64,000 nt of DNA from Rhizobiaceae bacterium (GCA_027483885.1 JAIXTO010000042.1:18073-82072); one strand, 5' to 3'; shown: positions 8,423 through 17,040, numbered from the stretch's first letter. Notes: a model not told the origin generated them from the letters alone. Numbers and translations: made by a program.

Positions 8423-10147
8423 TCAGGGCGCAATCCGGATTTCGACCAGCGCCTGGGTCTTTTCCGTGGTGACATGGGCAATGGCCGCCTGAAGCACGCC
8501 GAGCAGATCGACGGCCCGCTCGACCTGTGCTGTCCAGGCCCTGCTTGCCGCAGCCACCTTGGTGAAATCCGGAGACGGTGTGAGCGACACGAGCGGCATG
8601 GCGTTTGATTTTGCTGCATATCCATCCGGATAGACGCCAAGAACAGACTGGCGCACCGCGCCCCATTCGAGATTGTTGAGCACCAGAACCAGAAGCGGGA
8701 TTTCCAACGCCTCGGCGATCTGGTGGCAGGCGACGGGATTGGCAAACATGTAGGAACCGTCACCCATCGTGGCGATCACCAGTCTGTCGGGATCGGCAAG
8801 CTTCATGCCGAGCCCTGCCGGAAACGACCAGCCGAGACCGCCAGAATGTGGCTCCTGATACCAGGAACCATGCTCGCGCAGCGTCATCGGTTCCAGCGGC
8901 GCGCCCAGCTCTGACAGGATCGACGCATGTCTCCCCTCGATCGCCTTCGAGAGCGTCAGGCTGACAAAGGCCTTGGTCATCAGTTCGCCGCAGCCGGCCT
9001 CCGCCTGCCGGATCACCGCCGTGCGGTGTGTGACCGCCGCCTTTTCGACATCGGCGCGGCGCGCTGCCCGGCTGGAGGTGTTGGCTTCGAGATAGCCGGA
9101 GGCAGCATCCGCGAGCGCCATGATCACGTCGCTCGTGTCACCCGTCAGGGCAAGGTCGCACGGAAAATTGCGCACCGGGAAGCGCGAATAGAGCGGATCC
9201 TGGCCGATATGGATGACCTTGCAGCCCTCACCAAGCGTATGGGTGTCCGGCGACCACGGCGCAAGGCAGTCGATGACGAACACCAGATCGGCCTCGGCCA
9301 GCCATTTTGCCGGATCCATGCCCACCGCCATCGGGTGGTCGGTCGGCACGCCAAGCTGGATCGCCCAGTACTGGTTGACGGCAATCCCCCAATCCAGCGC
9401 GAATTTGGACAGCGCGGCAAAAGCCTCTTCGCTGCCGGCACCCCGCTGGCAGATGATGAGCGGGCGTTTGGCTTGGGCGAGCATCTTGGCCGCACGCTCC
9501 AGATCAGCGGGGCGCGGGGCTGATGTCGCCGCAGCGATGCGGCTTGGCCGATCCAGTTCGCCCGACGGGCAGGGCTGGCAGAGCACCTCGCGCGGCAGGC
9601 TGAGATAGACCGGTCCGCGCGGTGTGGAATTGGCGATGGCGGCAGCACGGTCGATGATGTCGACCGCCTGCTCGGGAAATTTCAGCTCGTAATCCCATTT
9701 GACCGATTCGCGGATCATGGCTGCCTGATCACGCATTTCCTGGCCCCAGCCGATGGGCACGGTGCGCGCACCGAGCCGGCCCTGTTCGACCACCGGCGTG
9801 CGTCCGGAAAAGATCAGCATCGGAACATGTTCGGTCGCCGCATTGATCGCGCCGATCGCGCAATTCGCCAGGCCGACATTGGTATGCGCCATCACAGCCT
9901 GCGCCTTGCCGGTGGCGAGGTAATAGCCATAGGCCATGCCCATCGCGGCATTTTCGTGCGGGATGACGATCGCCTTCGGCAGCGGGATCTGCTTGGCGTT
10001 CGCCTCCGCGAGCCCCTCGATGATCGGCGGGAAGTCGGTGCCGGAATTGGCGAAGATATAATCGACGCCGACCGCCTTCAGGCGGGCAAGGATCGCCCCA
10101 CCTGCGGTAATCGTGTCAGTCCCGGAGTTAGCCTTTGCATCAGTCAT
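8423..10147 (-). CDS. Thiamine-diphosphate-dependent enzyme (acetolactate synthase/benzoylformate decarboxylase-like)
   Basis: 574 residues with the three-domain ThDP fold. The N-terminal domain contains the conserved activating Glu in IPHENAAMGMAYGYYL, and the C-terminal domain has the ThDP/Mg motif MGDGSYMFANPV ending in LVLNN. Family members decarboxylate or ligate 2-oxo acids. I chose ATG 10147, which follows GAGAGA and clears the TRAP permease stop; ATG 10165 is an alternative. It is the last gene of the TRAP operon, so the imported acid or its oxo-derivative is the likely substrate. It is not a clear biosynthetic acetolactate synthase: no small subunit is nearby and it follows a transporter. 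Confidence 0.85.
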   Translation of the reverse strand: MTDAKANSGTDTITAGGAILARLKAVGVDYIFANSGTDFPPIIEGLAEANAKQIPLPKAIVIPHENAAMGMAYGYYLATGKAQAVMAHTNVGLANCAIGAINAATEHVPMLIFSGRTPVVEQGRLGARTVPIGWGQEMRDQAAMIRESVKWDYELKFPEQAVDIIDRAAAIANSTPRGPVYLSLPREVLCQPCPSGELDRPSRIAAATSAPRPADLERAAKMLAQAKRPLIICQRGAGSEEAFAALSKFALDWGIAVNQYWAIQLGVPTDHPMAVGMDPAKWLAEADLVFVIDCLAPWSPDTHTLGEGCKVIHIGQDPLYSRFPVRNFPCDLALTGDTSDVIMALADAASGYLEANTSSRAARRADVEKAAVTHRTAVIRQAEAGCGELMTKAFVSLTLSKAIEGRHASILSELGAPLEPMTLREHGSWYQEPHSGGLGWSFPAGLGMKLADPDRLVIATMGDGSYMFANPVACHQIAEALEIPLLVLVLNNLEWGAVRQSVLGVYPDGYAAKSNAMPLVSLTPSPDFTKVAAASRAWTAQVERAVDLLGVLQAAIAHVTTEKTQALVEIRIAP

Positions 10148-10171
10148 GGACAGTCTCTCTTGCATATCGGG

Positions 10172-11470
10172 TCAGAGGTGGCTGGGAAGCCAGGTAACGA
10201 TCATTGGAAATGCGATCAGCAGGGCCAGCCGAATGATATCGGTGATGATGAAGGGGGTGACGCCCTTGAAGATCCGGGCGAAACTCAGTTCGGGAACGAC
10301 GCTCTTGATGACGAAGACATTCATGCCGACAGGCGGGGAAATCAGCCCCAGTTCCACCGTCATGACAACGATCACCGCAAACCAGATCGGGTCGAAACCA
10401 AGCGCGAGGATCACCGGATAGACGATGGGAACCGTCAGGATGATCATCGCCATTGCATCCATGATGCAGCCGAGCACGAGATACATCAGGATGATCAGCA
10501 GCAGCACGCCGTAGGACCCGATGCCGAGACCGCCGAGGAAGGCTGTCACCTTCTGCGGCGTGCCGGTAATGGTCAGGAAATAACCGAACATCAGGGCGCC
10601 GATGAGGATGGTGAACACCGCTGCCGCCGTTCGGGTCGCCTGCAACAGCGAGGTCAGGATCTTCTCCCTGTCGAGTTTGCCGCGCAGGAGCCCGATGATG
10701 AAGGCACCGCCTGCTCCGACGCCGCCGGCCTCCGTTGGTGTAAACAGGCCGCCGTAAAGGCCGCCGATGACGAAGAAGAACAGAAGCAGCGGTGCCCAGA
10801 CATCCTTCAGCGCATGCAGGCGTTCGTTCCAGCTGCTCTTCGGGCCGGCGCTCAGCATGTCCGGGCGCAGCCGGCCGATGATGACGATGGTGATCATGTA
10901 CATCAGCACGGCGAGAATGCCGGGCACGATGCCGGCCATAAACAGGCGGCTGATGTCCTGTTCGGTCAGGATGCCGTAGACGACGAGCACGGTCGAGGGC
11001 GGAAACATCGCCCCCAGCGTGCCGCCGGCCGCAATGGTGCCGGCCGCAAAGGACTGCGGATAATTGAACCGGCGCATTTCCGGATACGCAACGGTCGAAA
11101 ACGTCGCGGCGGTGGCAACCGACGAGCCGGAGATTGCCGCAAAGCCGGCGCAGGCGACGATGGTTGCGAGCCCCAGCCCGCCGCGCAAATGCCCGATGAA
11201 GGTGTTGGCGGCCCGAAACAACTCCCGGCTCATGCCGGAATTGGTGACGAAGGCGCCCATCAGCAGGAACATCGGGATGACGCCGAACGTGTAGTCGGTG
11301 ACGGTGCGCATGGAGGTCTGCCCGATCAGTTTCAGCGCCGGGCCAAAACCTGCGAGCAGCCCGAAACCGGTGATGCCGACGAGGCCCATGGCCATGCCGA
11401 CCGGCACGCGCAGCAGCATCAGGGCAAACAGCAGGACGAATCCCGATACGGCGATAAAATTCTGTGTCAT
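10172..11470 (-). CDS. dctM: TRAP transporter large permease (DctM-like)
   Basis: 432 residues, about 12 hydrophobic segments, with DctM features such as GVIPMFLLMGAFVTNSGMSRELF and FPPSTVLVVYGILTEQDISRLFMAGIVPG. It is the ion-coupled channel subunit of a tripartite ATP-independent carrier for organic acids. It lies 4 nt after the small permease gene, between that gene and the ThDP enzyme. The gene symbol names the family; the substrate is unknown. Confidence 0.93.
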   Translation of the reverse strand: MTQNFIAVSGFVLLFALMLLRVPVGMAMGLVGITGFGLLAGFGPALKLIGQTSMRTVTDYTFGVIPMFLLMGAFVTNSGMSRELFRAANTFIGHLRGGLGLATIVACAGFAAISGSSVATAATFSTVAYPEMRRFNYPQSFAAGTIAAGGTLGAMFPPSTVLVVYGILTEQDISRLFMAGIVPGILAVLMYMITIVIIGRLRPDMLSAGPKSSWNERLHALKDVWAPLLLFFFVIGGLYGGLFTPTEAGGVGAGGAFIIGLLRGKLDREKILTSLLQATRTAAAVFTILIGALMFGYFLTITGTPQKVTAFLGGLGIGSYGVLLLIILMYLVLGCIMDAMAMIILTVPIVYPVILALGFDPIWFAVIVVMTVELGLISPPVGMNVFVIKSVVPELSFARIFKGVTPFIITDIIRLALLIAFPMIVTWLPSHL

Positions 11471-11474
11471 GGGC

Positions 11475-12035
11475 TTATTCGACCGGATCTGTAGTGTGTT
11501 CTTCGTTCACACTCTGGGGATTGAAGACGAGGCGGAAGGTGCGCACAGCAATCAGGACCACGGCGGCAACATCGCCCAGCCACGCCACGAGGAAGAAGGG
11601 CCAGGTGGGAAGCTGCAGATCGTAGGTGAGGACATTCTGCGCCCTGGTCTGCACGACCTTGTCGAACAGCATGATGGTCTGGACGGTGACGACGAGCAGC
11701 AGCACGAGCGTTGCGAACACATCGATCATGCGCTTGTGCTTCGGTCCGACGCTTTCCCAGAGGAGATCCACGGTGATGTGGGCGCCGCGATAGCTCGTGG
11801 CCGCAATGCCCCAGAAGATCAGGATGCCGAGGAAAAGCCGGCCGAAATCATAACCGTCGGGGATGGCGTAGTTGAAGAAATAACGCAGCATGACGGAGAT
11901 GAAGATGTCGGCGGCCACAAGGCCGACAAAGCCGGCCGCAATCCACTCGATCCCATCGATGAAACGATCCATCGCATTCTTTTTCGGCGGCGGTGAGCCG
12001 GATGGCGTCAACGCCTCTGCTGTTTGGCCTGTCAT
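11475..12035 (-). CDS. dctQ: TRAP transporter small permease (DctQ-like)
   Basis: 186-residue membrane protein with four hydrophobic segments (FIDGIEWIAAGFVGLVAADIFISV, LFLGILIFWGIAATS, IDVFATLVLLLVVTVQTIML, FFLVAWLGDVAAVVLIAV). I chose the ATG at 12035 because AGGAGG lies 6 nt upstream; the track start at 12059 lies upstream of that site. It pairs with DctM (10172-11470) and the periplasmic binding protein (12108-13154). Confidence 0.9.
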   Translation of the reverse strand: MTGQTAEALTPSGSPPPKKNAMDRFIDGIEWIAAGFVGLVAADIFISVMLRYFFNYAIPDGYDFGRLFLGILIFWGIAATSYRGAHITVDLLWESVGPKHKRMIDVFATLVLLLVVTVQTIMLFDKVVQTRAQNVLTYDLQLPTWPFFLVAWLGDVAAVVLIAVRTFRLVFNPQSVNEEHTTDPVE

Positions 12036-12059
12036 GAGGTTCCTCCTGTCTTTCCGCAA

Positions 12060-12099
12060 GGAAACCGGCCGATGCCTCCAACCCGCATCGGCCGTTTCC
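12060..12099 (-). promoter_or_regulatory. Intergenic stem-loop downstream of the TRAP binding-protein gene
   Basis: GGAAAC(C)GGCCGATGC pairs with GCATCGGCC-GTTTCC, 15 bp with one bulged C and a 9-nt loop. It occupies the gap between the binding-protein stop and the small-permease ribosome site. No T-run follows. In importer operons such hairpins commonly protect the upstream message and raise binding-protein levels relative to the permeases; that role is inferred. Confidence 0.6.
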
Positions 12100-12107
12100 T
12101 GTTCTCG

Positions 12108-13154
12108 TCAGAACGCGGCCTTGTTGTCGGCAAGCGCCTTCTTCAGGTCGCCCAGAACCTGGGCTGCGTCATACCCCTTGGCCGTGACCTGTTTTTCCCA
12201 ATTGGCCTGCAAAGGGGCCGCGGCCTTGCGCCATTCGGCGACCTGCTCAGGCGTCAGCTCGACAACCTCATGACCGGGCGCCTTCTTCATCTTCTCGCGG
12301 CCGGCATGTTCGAACTCGGTCCAGGGGGCAGAGAGCTTCACCGCCCATTCGGAGGTGCAATGATCATCCAGAACCTTCTTCTGGGCGGCCGATGCCTGCT
12401 CGTAGACATCCTTGTTCATCACCCATGTGTAGGCCGTCGTGTAGAGCGGCACGTCGAGCGTGTATTTCGTTACCTTGTCGATGCCGAAGAGGAAGATCGA
12501 GTTCCACGGGAAGGTGATGGCATCGGCAATGCCGCGCTCCAATGCGTCGCGGGATTCCGGCGCCGAGGCCTGGACATTGGTGCCGCCAAGCGTCGTGACC
12601 AGCTCGCCCATCGTCTGCTGCGCCGGGCGCACCTTCAGGCCTTTGACGTCGGAGGGCAGGGTGATCTTCTTGCGCGTGGAATGCAGCGCGCCTGGATCAT
12701 GCACGAAGGCCATGCAGAAATGCGTGTCGGCCATCTCCTTGGGCGCATATTTGCGATACCAGCTGTCGACCGCCGCGGCCCCGCCCGTGGCGTTGGCAAC
12801 GGTGAAGGGCAGCTGTGCGGCATTGATGACCGGGAAGCGACCAGGCTGATAACCGGGGCTGACATAACCAACGTCGGCAATGCCGTCACGCACCATGTCA
12901 TAGTGATCGAAGGCCTTGCCAAGTTGCTCGGCCGGGAAAACCGTGGCGGTGATCGTTCCGCCGGACGCCTTGGTGATGCTGTCGGCCCATTCCTGGGTGG
13001 ATTTCACCAGAGGATGCACGGGCGGCACCCAGAGCGAGATCTTCAGGTTGATCGTCTTGTCCTGGGCTGACGCCGGCATTGTGCCGGATACCAGAACGGC
13101 TGCGACACCGATCGCCGCCGCCAACAGGCTCTTCCTCATAGGAATGCTAGGCAT
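12108..13154 (-). CDS. dctP: TRAP transporter substrate-binding protein (DctP-like)
   Basis: 348 residues with a cleavable signal peptide (MRKSLLAAAIGVAAVLVSGTMPASA). The mature part opens with LKISLWVPPVHPLVKSTQEW and has the DctP-family helix GTNVQASAPESRDALERGIADAITF and the conserved LKVRPAQQ Arg that usually contacts a substrate carboxylate. The ATG at 13154 is preceded by GGAGGAG. It captures an organic acid for DctQ/DctM. The ThDP enzyme and divergent PanE-like reductase suggest a 2-oxo or 2-hydroxy acid, which is inference. Confidence 0.92.
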   Translation of the reverse strand: MPSIPMRKSLLAAAIGVAAVLVSGTMPASAQDKTINLKISLWVPPVHPLVKSTQEWADSITKASGGTITATVFPAEQLGKAFDHYDMVRDGIADVGYVSPGYQPGRFPVINAAQLPFTVANATGGAAAVDSWYRKYAPKEMADTHFCMAFVHDPGALHSTRKKITLPSDVKGLKVRPAQQTMGELVTTLGGTNVQASAPESRDALERGIADAITFPWNSIFLFGIDKVTKYTLDVPLYTTAYTWVMNKDVYEQASAAQKKVLDDHCTSEWAVKLSAPWTEFEHAGREKMKKAPGHEVVELTPEQVAEWRKAAAPLQANWEKQVTAKGYDAAQVLGDLKKALADNKAAF

Positions 13155-13228
13155 GTTTTCTCCTCCATTTAGGGTGCGGCAGGCATGCCGCGTTCGTTTC
13201 CGGCCTCCCTCCTCGGAAGCCGAATTCC

Positions 13229-13244
13229 GCGGGACGTGTCCCGC
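13229..13244. repeat. GC-rich inverted repeat between marR-like gene and dctP
   Basis: GCGGGAC-GT-GTCCCGC, 7-bp perfect arms around two bases, in the 175-nt gap between the MarR-like stop and the TRAP binding-protein start. Position fits either an operator in front of the TRAP operon or part of a terminator for the MarR message. There is no T-run to decide. Confidence 0.35.
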
Positions 13245-13329
13245 CGATCTGCAATGTCTTCGAATGCCGGTCGCGCGGCGATCTGGTCTTGGCGCGGCAG
13301 GCTTTGGTCAGCCGTTTATCCGGCCCTGA

Positions 13330-13821
13330 TCAGCCGGTGCCCAGCGCATTCACGATGCGGGCGAGCACGGCAAGCACGACGTCCTTATCGTCGCCGGCGA
13401 TTTCATCCAGCCGCTGGTCATGCTTGTGGGCGATGGCATGCAGGCGACGCTGCATCTTGTGACCATCGTCGGTCAGACGCACACTGTAGCTGCGCTGGTC
13501 GTCCGGGTTCTGATGCCGTTCGATAAGACCGCGGATGACGAGACCCTTCAGCGTTGCTGTCAGCGTGGAGCGATCCCGACCGCAGACGCGGCTGAGATCG
13601 GACGGCGTCAGCTCACCATACTCGGACAGGATGGTGAGGATCGAATACCAGCCGGGCTTGAGGTCGGCCTTGTCGACGGCCGCACTGAACGCCTGGAAGG
13701 ATGCTTCCTGGGCCACCCGCAGATGGTAACCGAGCACGTTGCGGAAGGCCTCGGGGATGGTCGCATAGCTGTCATCGCCTCGCACCAGATCCAGTTTCGG
13801 TTTTGTCGACGCCTTGGCCAT
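13330..13821 (-). CDS. MarR-family transcriptional regulator
   Basis: 163 residues. The winged-helix core is PGWYSILTILSEYGELTPSDLSRVCGRDRSTLTATLKGLVIRGLIERHQNPDDQRSYSVRLTDDG, with the usual wing D-x-R-x4-L arrangement. N- and C-terminal helices should form the dimer. It lies upstream of the TRAP/ThDP operon on the same strand and divergent from the PanE-like gene. A 14-bp inverted repeat at 14078-14124 in the divergent gap is a candidate target. A minus-strand TATAAT at 13916-13921 with TTGATG 19 bp before it is a candidate promoter for this gene. Confidence 0.88.
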   Translation of the reverse strand: MAKASTKPKLDLVRGDDSYATIPEAFRNVLGYHLRVAQEASFQAFSAAVDKADLKPGWYSILTILSEYGELTPSDLSRVCGRDRSTLTATLKGLVIRGLIERHQNPDDQRSYSVRLTDDGHKMQRRLHAIAHKHDQRLDEIAGDDKDVVLAVLARIVNALGTG

Positions 13822-14077
13822 TTGCTCTACGCTTTGTCCTGGAGCGGATGATGCTGGTGTGGATGTTCACAATGGTGGCAGTTTTGGGCGGCACGTTTTG
13901 CCGATCAGACATCGAATTATAGCCATCCAATCCTCCCGGCCATCAAAGCCTTGCGGAACGCAAGCCTTTGCGGGCCGAGACTGGCTTTTGCCGGAATGGA
14001 CCAATCCGCTCTTCTTCAGCAACCGGGCTCCCTCCCGGTCCTCCTTAAGGCGAACTTAAACCGATAACCCGGCAGAC

Positions 14078-14124
14078 TGCAAGATAGTTTGGCAACAAAT
14101 ATTTTGTCATCAAACTATCTTGCA
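14078..14124. promoter_or_regulatory. 14-bp perfect inverted repeat, candidate MarR operator
   Basis: TGCAAGATAGTTTG and CAAACTATCTTGCA are perfect mirror arms around a 19-nt AT-rich spacer that itself contains ACAAATATTTTGT. It lies in the 384-nt gap 13822-14205 between the MarR-like gene and the PanE-like gene, about 80 bp before the latter's start. AT-rich palindromes with TAGTTTG/CAAACTA halves are typical of MarR targets. Apart from this element and the candidate TATAAT at 13916-13921, I see nothing else in the gap. Confidence 0.65.
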
Positions 14125-14205
14125 TCGATCACGATTGGCGTCATGATAGAGTTGATCGAAGCGTGCCTGGAGAGGCGCGGCTCTATCGTGCCGGAGGGGG
14201 TGGAC

Positions 14206-15138
14206 GTGAAAATTGCAGTGATTGGGGCAGGCGCCATGGGAGGCCTGTTTGCCGGGCAGCTTGCCGCAAGCGGCCAGAATGTCTCGTTGGTAGAGGTCAA
14301 TCCCGTTCAGATCGACACCGTGAGCAAACAGGGCCTGCGGCTGACGATTGACGGGAAGGACAAGATAGTTGCCCTGCCGATCGACACGGCGCAAAACTAC
14401 TCCAGCGCCTTCGATCTGCTGATTGTCTTCACAAAAGGCATGCATACGCAGGCCGCGATCAAGGCGGCGTCCCATCTGGTCGGGCCGGCCACCCTGGCAC
14501 TGACGGTGCAGAACGGCCTTGGCAATGTCGAGATGATCGAAACGGTCATTCCCCGCGCGCGGATCATCAAGGGCATGACCAACTGGCCGGCAACGGTGAT
14601 CGGGACAGGCCATGTCAATGTTCCAGGTCGAGGTGAGGTGCATCTGTGGCCGGCAGCTGGCCAAAGCTTCCCAAGGTTCGAGGAGGTCTGCCATGTGCTT
14701 GATGAGGCTGGCCTGAACTGCTTTGCTGACCCATCGGTCGATGCAAGCATCTGGGAAAAGGTAGCCTTCAACGCGGCGCTCAATTCCGTTGCAGCGGTGG
14801 CCGGCATGACAGTCGGGGAGATGGCTGACAGCAGCGAAGCGCGCGAGATCATCCTGTCCATTCTGGAGGAGTCGCTTGCGACGGCATCGGCGCTCGGCGT
14901 GGACATTGACCGGCCAAGGACGAGACAATCGGTCGAGTACGCGCTGGCAAACCACCGCGATCACAAGCCGTCAATGCTCCAGGACAGGCTCGCCGGCCGC
15001 CCGATGGAAATTGACACGATTACCGGCGCTGTCGCAGGCGAAGCTGAACGCCAAGCCGTTCCGGCGCCCGTGACTGCGACGATCACGCGGGTATTGCGAC
15101 TGATCGACAGGCACCACGAGAACCAGGCCCTTAAATGA
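14206..15138 (+). CDS. PanE/ApbA-family 2-oxoacid reductase (2-dehydropantoate 2-reductase-like)
   Basis: 310 residues. The N-terminal Rossmann motif is KIAVIGAGAMGGLFAGQLAASG, and the C-terminal all-helical domain carries the catalytic Lys (DASIWEKVAFNAALNSVAAVAG) plus a DRLAGRPMEIDTITGAV segment typical of ApbA. I chose GTG 14206 because GGAGGGGG lies just upstream and the protein then starts directly at the nucleotide-binding strand; the track start 14089 falls inside the inverted repeat. It would reduce a 2-oxo acid with NADPH. Beside a TRAP importer and a ThDP decarboxylase, a catabolic rather than pantothenate role is likely. Confidence 0.87.
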   Translation: MKIAVIGAGAMGGLFAGQLAASGQNVSLVEVNPVQIDTVSKQGLRLTIDGKDKIVALPIDTAQNYSSAFDLLIVFTKGMHTQAAIKAASHLVGPATLALTVQNGLGNVEMIETVIPRARIIKGMTNWPATVIGTGHVNVPGRGEVHLWPAAGQSFPRFEEVCHVLDEAGLNCFADPSVDASIWEKVAFNAALNSVAAVAGMTVGEMADSSEAREIILSILEESLATASALGVDIDRPRTRQSVEYALANHRDHKPSMLQDRLAGRPMEIDTITGAVAGEAERQAVPAPVTATITRVLRLIDRHHENQALK

Positions 15139-15250
15139 TCCGATAGGTTATGATGCGCCGCAGGCCCATCGCCGCCAATTGTGCCGCATGCTGGACATCG
15201 ATTAATCCGAAGCGTTAAACTCGCGCCCTGATTAAATGTGATGCCGAATA

Positions 15251-15880
15251 ATGAATATGCTAGATCCGCAGCCAAGGGCCGAGCTTCGTGAAGACAGGGG
15301 CGAGGACAAGATCCATTCCAATCCGGCACGCCTTGGCGCGCGGCTGAAATTGTCGCGTCAATCGCGCGGGATGACGCTGAAGGCGCTGTCGCTGGCGGCG
15401 GAATGTTCTGAAAGCCTGCTCTCCAAGATCGAAAACGGCAAGGCATCGCCATCGCTTCCCATGCTGCACCGGCTTGTCGGCGTGCTCGGAACCAATATCG
15501 GCTGGATGTTTGAGGAAACCGATGGTGACGAAGGCATCGTGTTTCGTGCCGGCACGCGGCCGCTGATCGCGCTTGATCCGCTGCGCCGCGGCGAGGGCAT
15601 TTCTCTGGAGCGGGTCATTCCTTATTCGGCCGGGCATCTTCTGCAGTGCAATATCCACCATATCGAGGCGGGCGGGCAGAGCAAGGAGCCGATCCGCCAT
15701 GTGGGCGAGGAAGTGGGTTATGTGCTGGCCGGCGAAATCGAGCTGATGGTGGATGAGCGCACCTATCGCATTGGTGCCGGCGATACATTCGTGTTCAATT
15801 CCGAGCGGCCGCACTGGTATCGCAATGTCGGCACGGAGCGGGCCAGCATCTTCTGGGTCAACACGCCGGCGACGTTTTGA
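15251..15880 (+). CDS. XRE-family regulator with C-terminal cupin domain
   Basis: 209 residues. HTH_XRE at about 27-85 (LGARLKLSRQSRGMTLKALSLAAECSESLLSKIENGKASPSL), cupin_2 at about 130-205 (HVGEEVGYVLAGEIELMVDERTYRIGAGDTFVFNSERPHWYRN). Such regulators sense a small ligand through the cupin. It stands immediately before the ribose-type ABC operon and its promoter, so it is the likely local repressor, binding the ATTCAAGT repeats at 15919-15955. No strong ribosome site precedes ATG 15251; ATG 15257 is possible. Confidence 0.88.
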   Translation: MNMLDPQPRAELREDRGEDKIHSNPARLGARLKLSRQSRGMTLKALSLAAECSESLLSKIENGKASPSLPMLHRLVGVLGTNIGWMFEETDGDEGIVFRAGTRPLIALDPLRRGEGISLERVIPYSAGHLLQCNIHHIEAGGQSKEPIRHVGEEVGYVLAGEIELMVDERTYRIGAGDTFVFNSERPHWYRNVGTERASIFWVNTPATF

Positions 15881-15918
15881 GCAGGTTTTTCCGCTGCCCG
15901 AAAACCATGCAGGCCACC

Positions 15919-15958
15919 ATTCAAGTCTCTTGACATTCATTCAAGTTACTTGAATACT
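15919..15958 (+). promoter_or_regulatory. Sigma-70 promoter with embedded operator repeats for the sugar ABC operon
   Basis: TTGACA (15930-15935), 17-nt spacer, AATACT (15953-15958). A perfect 17-bp palindrome ATTCAAGTTACTTGAAT (15939-15955) fills the spacer and touches the -10. An imperfect copy, ATTCAAGTCTCTTGAC, starts exactly 20 bp upstream at 15919. Two sites on the same helix face, one between -35 and -10, is a repressor arrangement. The XRE-cupin protein encoded just upstream is the obvious candidate. Confidence 0.7.
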
Positions 15959-16012
15959 TCCCCTCGTGAATTCGTGACGAGCCCTGAACGGGCCGCAACA
16001 AGGGGAACTTCC

Positions 16013-16954
16013 ATGCGTCTTACGAAATATCTTTTGAGTTGCGCCGTGGCCGCCACCATCTCGGCGGGCTTTGGGGCAGGGGCAGCACTGGCCGATACGT
16101 TCGCGCTGGTCACGATCAACCAGCAGGCGCTGTTTTTCAACCAGATCAATGATGGCGCAAAGGCCGCCGCCAAGGCTGCGAATGCCGACCTGGTGATCTT
16201 CAACGCCAACAACGTGCCCGCAGCCCAGAACGACGCCATCGAGAACTACATCACCCAGAAGGTAGACGGCATCATTCTCGTCGCCATCGATGTCAACGGT
16301 GTGAAGCCTGCCATCACGGCGGCAAAGAAGGCCGGCATTCCCGTCATCGCCATCGATGCGCAGATCCCTGATGGCGACAACGTTGCCTTCGTCGGCGTCG
16401 ACAACACCAAGGCCGGCGGAGAAATCGGCACGTTCTTCTCCGATTACGTCAAGGGCAGCATGGGCGGATCGGCTAAGGTCGGCGTCGTCGGCGCGCTCAA
16501 TTCCTTCATCCAGAACCAGCGCCTCGATGGCTTCAAGTCGGCGGTCAAGGCCGGCGGCCAGAAGGTGACCTTCCTCGACACGGTCGATGGCCAGAACGTG
16601 CAGGACGTGGCGCTGAGCGCTGCCGAAAACCTGATGACGGCCAACCCCGACATGTCGGCGCTTTACGCAACCGGCGAACCGGCTCTTCTCGGCGCCGTCT
16701 CGGCCGTTGCGAGCCAGGGCCGCACCGACAGCATCAAGGTGTTCGGCTGGGATCTCACCAAATCTGCCATCGACGGTATCGATCAGGGCTGGGTCACCGC
16801 CGTGATCCAGCAGGATCCGGCCGGCGAAGGCAAGGCTGCTGTCGAAGCACTGGCCAAGCTGAAGAAGGGCGAAAAGGTCGAGCCGATCATCAACGTGCCG
16901 GTCACCATCGTCACCAAGAAAAATGTCGATCAGTTCCGCGGCATGTTCAAGTAA
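16013..16954 (+). CDS. Ribose/fructose-type ABC transporter substrate-binding protein
   Basis: 313 residues with signal peptide (MRLTKYLLSCAVAATISAG...ALA) and a periplasmic-binding type 1 fold (FALVTINQQALFFNQINDGAK, IDAQIPDGDNVAFVGVDN, LSALYATGEPALLGAV-like second lobe). I use ATG 16013, preceded by AAGGGGA 7 nt away, rather than the track start 15950, which lies inside the operator. CUT2-family proteins of this type bind pentoses, hexoses, polyols or nucleoside-like ligands. It is the first structural gene after the operator. Confidence 0.92.
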   Translation: MRLTKYLLSCAVAATISAGFGAGAALADTFALVTINQQALFFNQINDGAKAAAKAANADLVIFNANNVPAAQNDAIENYITQKVDGIILVAIDVNGVKPAITAAKKAGIPVIAIDAQIPDGDNVAFVGVDNTKAGGEIGTFFSDYVKGSMGGSAKVGVVGALNSFIQNQRLDGFKSAVKAGGQKVTFLDTVDGQNVQDVALSAAENLMTANPDMSALYATGEPALLGAVSAVASQGRTDSIKVFGWDLTKSAIDGIDQGWVTAVIQQDPAGEGKAAVEALAKLKKGEKVEPIINVPVTIVTKKNVDQFRGMFK

Positions 16955-16967
16955 GCTCCGCAGAGGA

Positions 16968-16994
16968 TGCCACGGTGGCGATGCCGCCGTGGCA
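16968..16994 (+). promoter_or_regulatory. Stem-loop between binding-protein and ATPase genes
   Basis: TGCCACGGTGGC pairs with GCCGCCGTGGCA over 12 bp (one U-G pair) with a 3-nt GAT loop, starting 13 nt after the binding-protein stop. It has no T-run. Likely protects the binding-protein message. It also argues that the ATPase start lies after it and not at the track start 16975. Confidence 0.65.
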
Positions 16995-17040
16995 CCTCCT
17001 GCTGTTTCCTGTTCCGGCAAGCGTGCAAGGCATGACTGTG

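Noticed and set aside
9827-11494. 555-residue plus-strand ORF rich in Asp/His/Gln
   Set aside because: Antisense to the ThDP enzyme and DctM genes; composition reflects the complement of hydrophobic codons.
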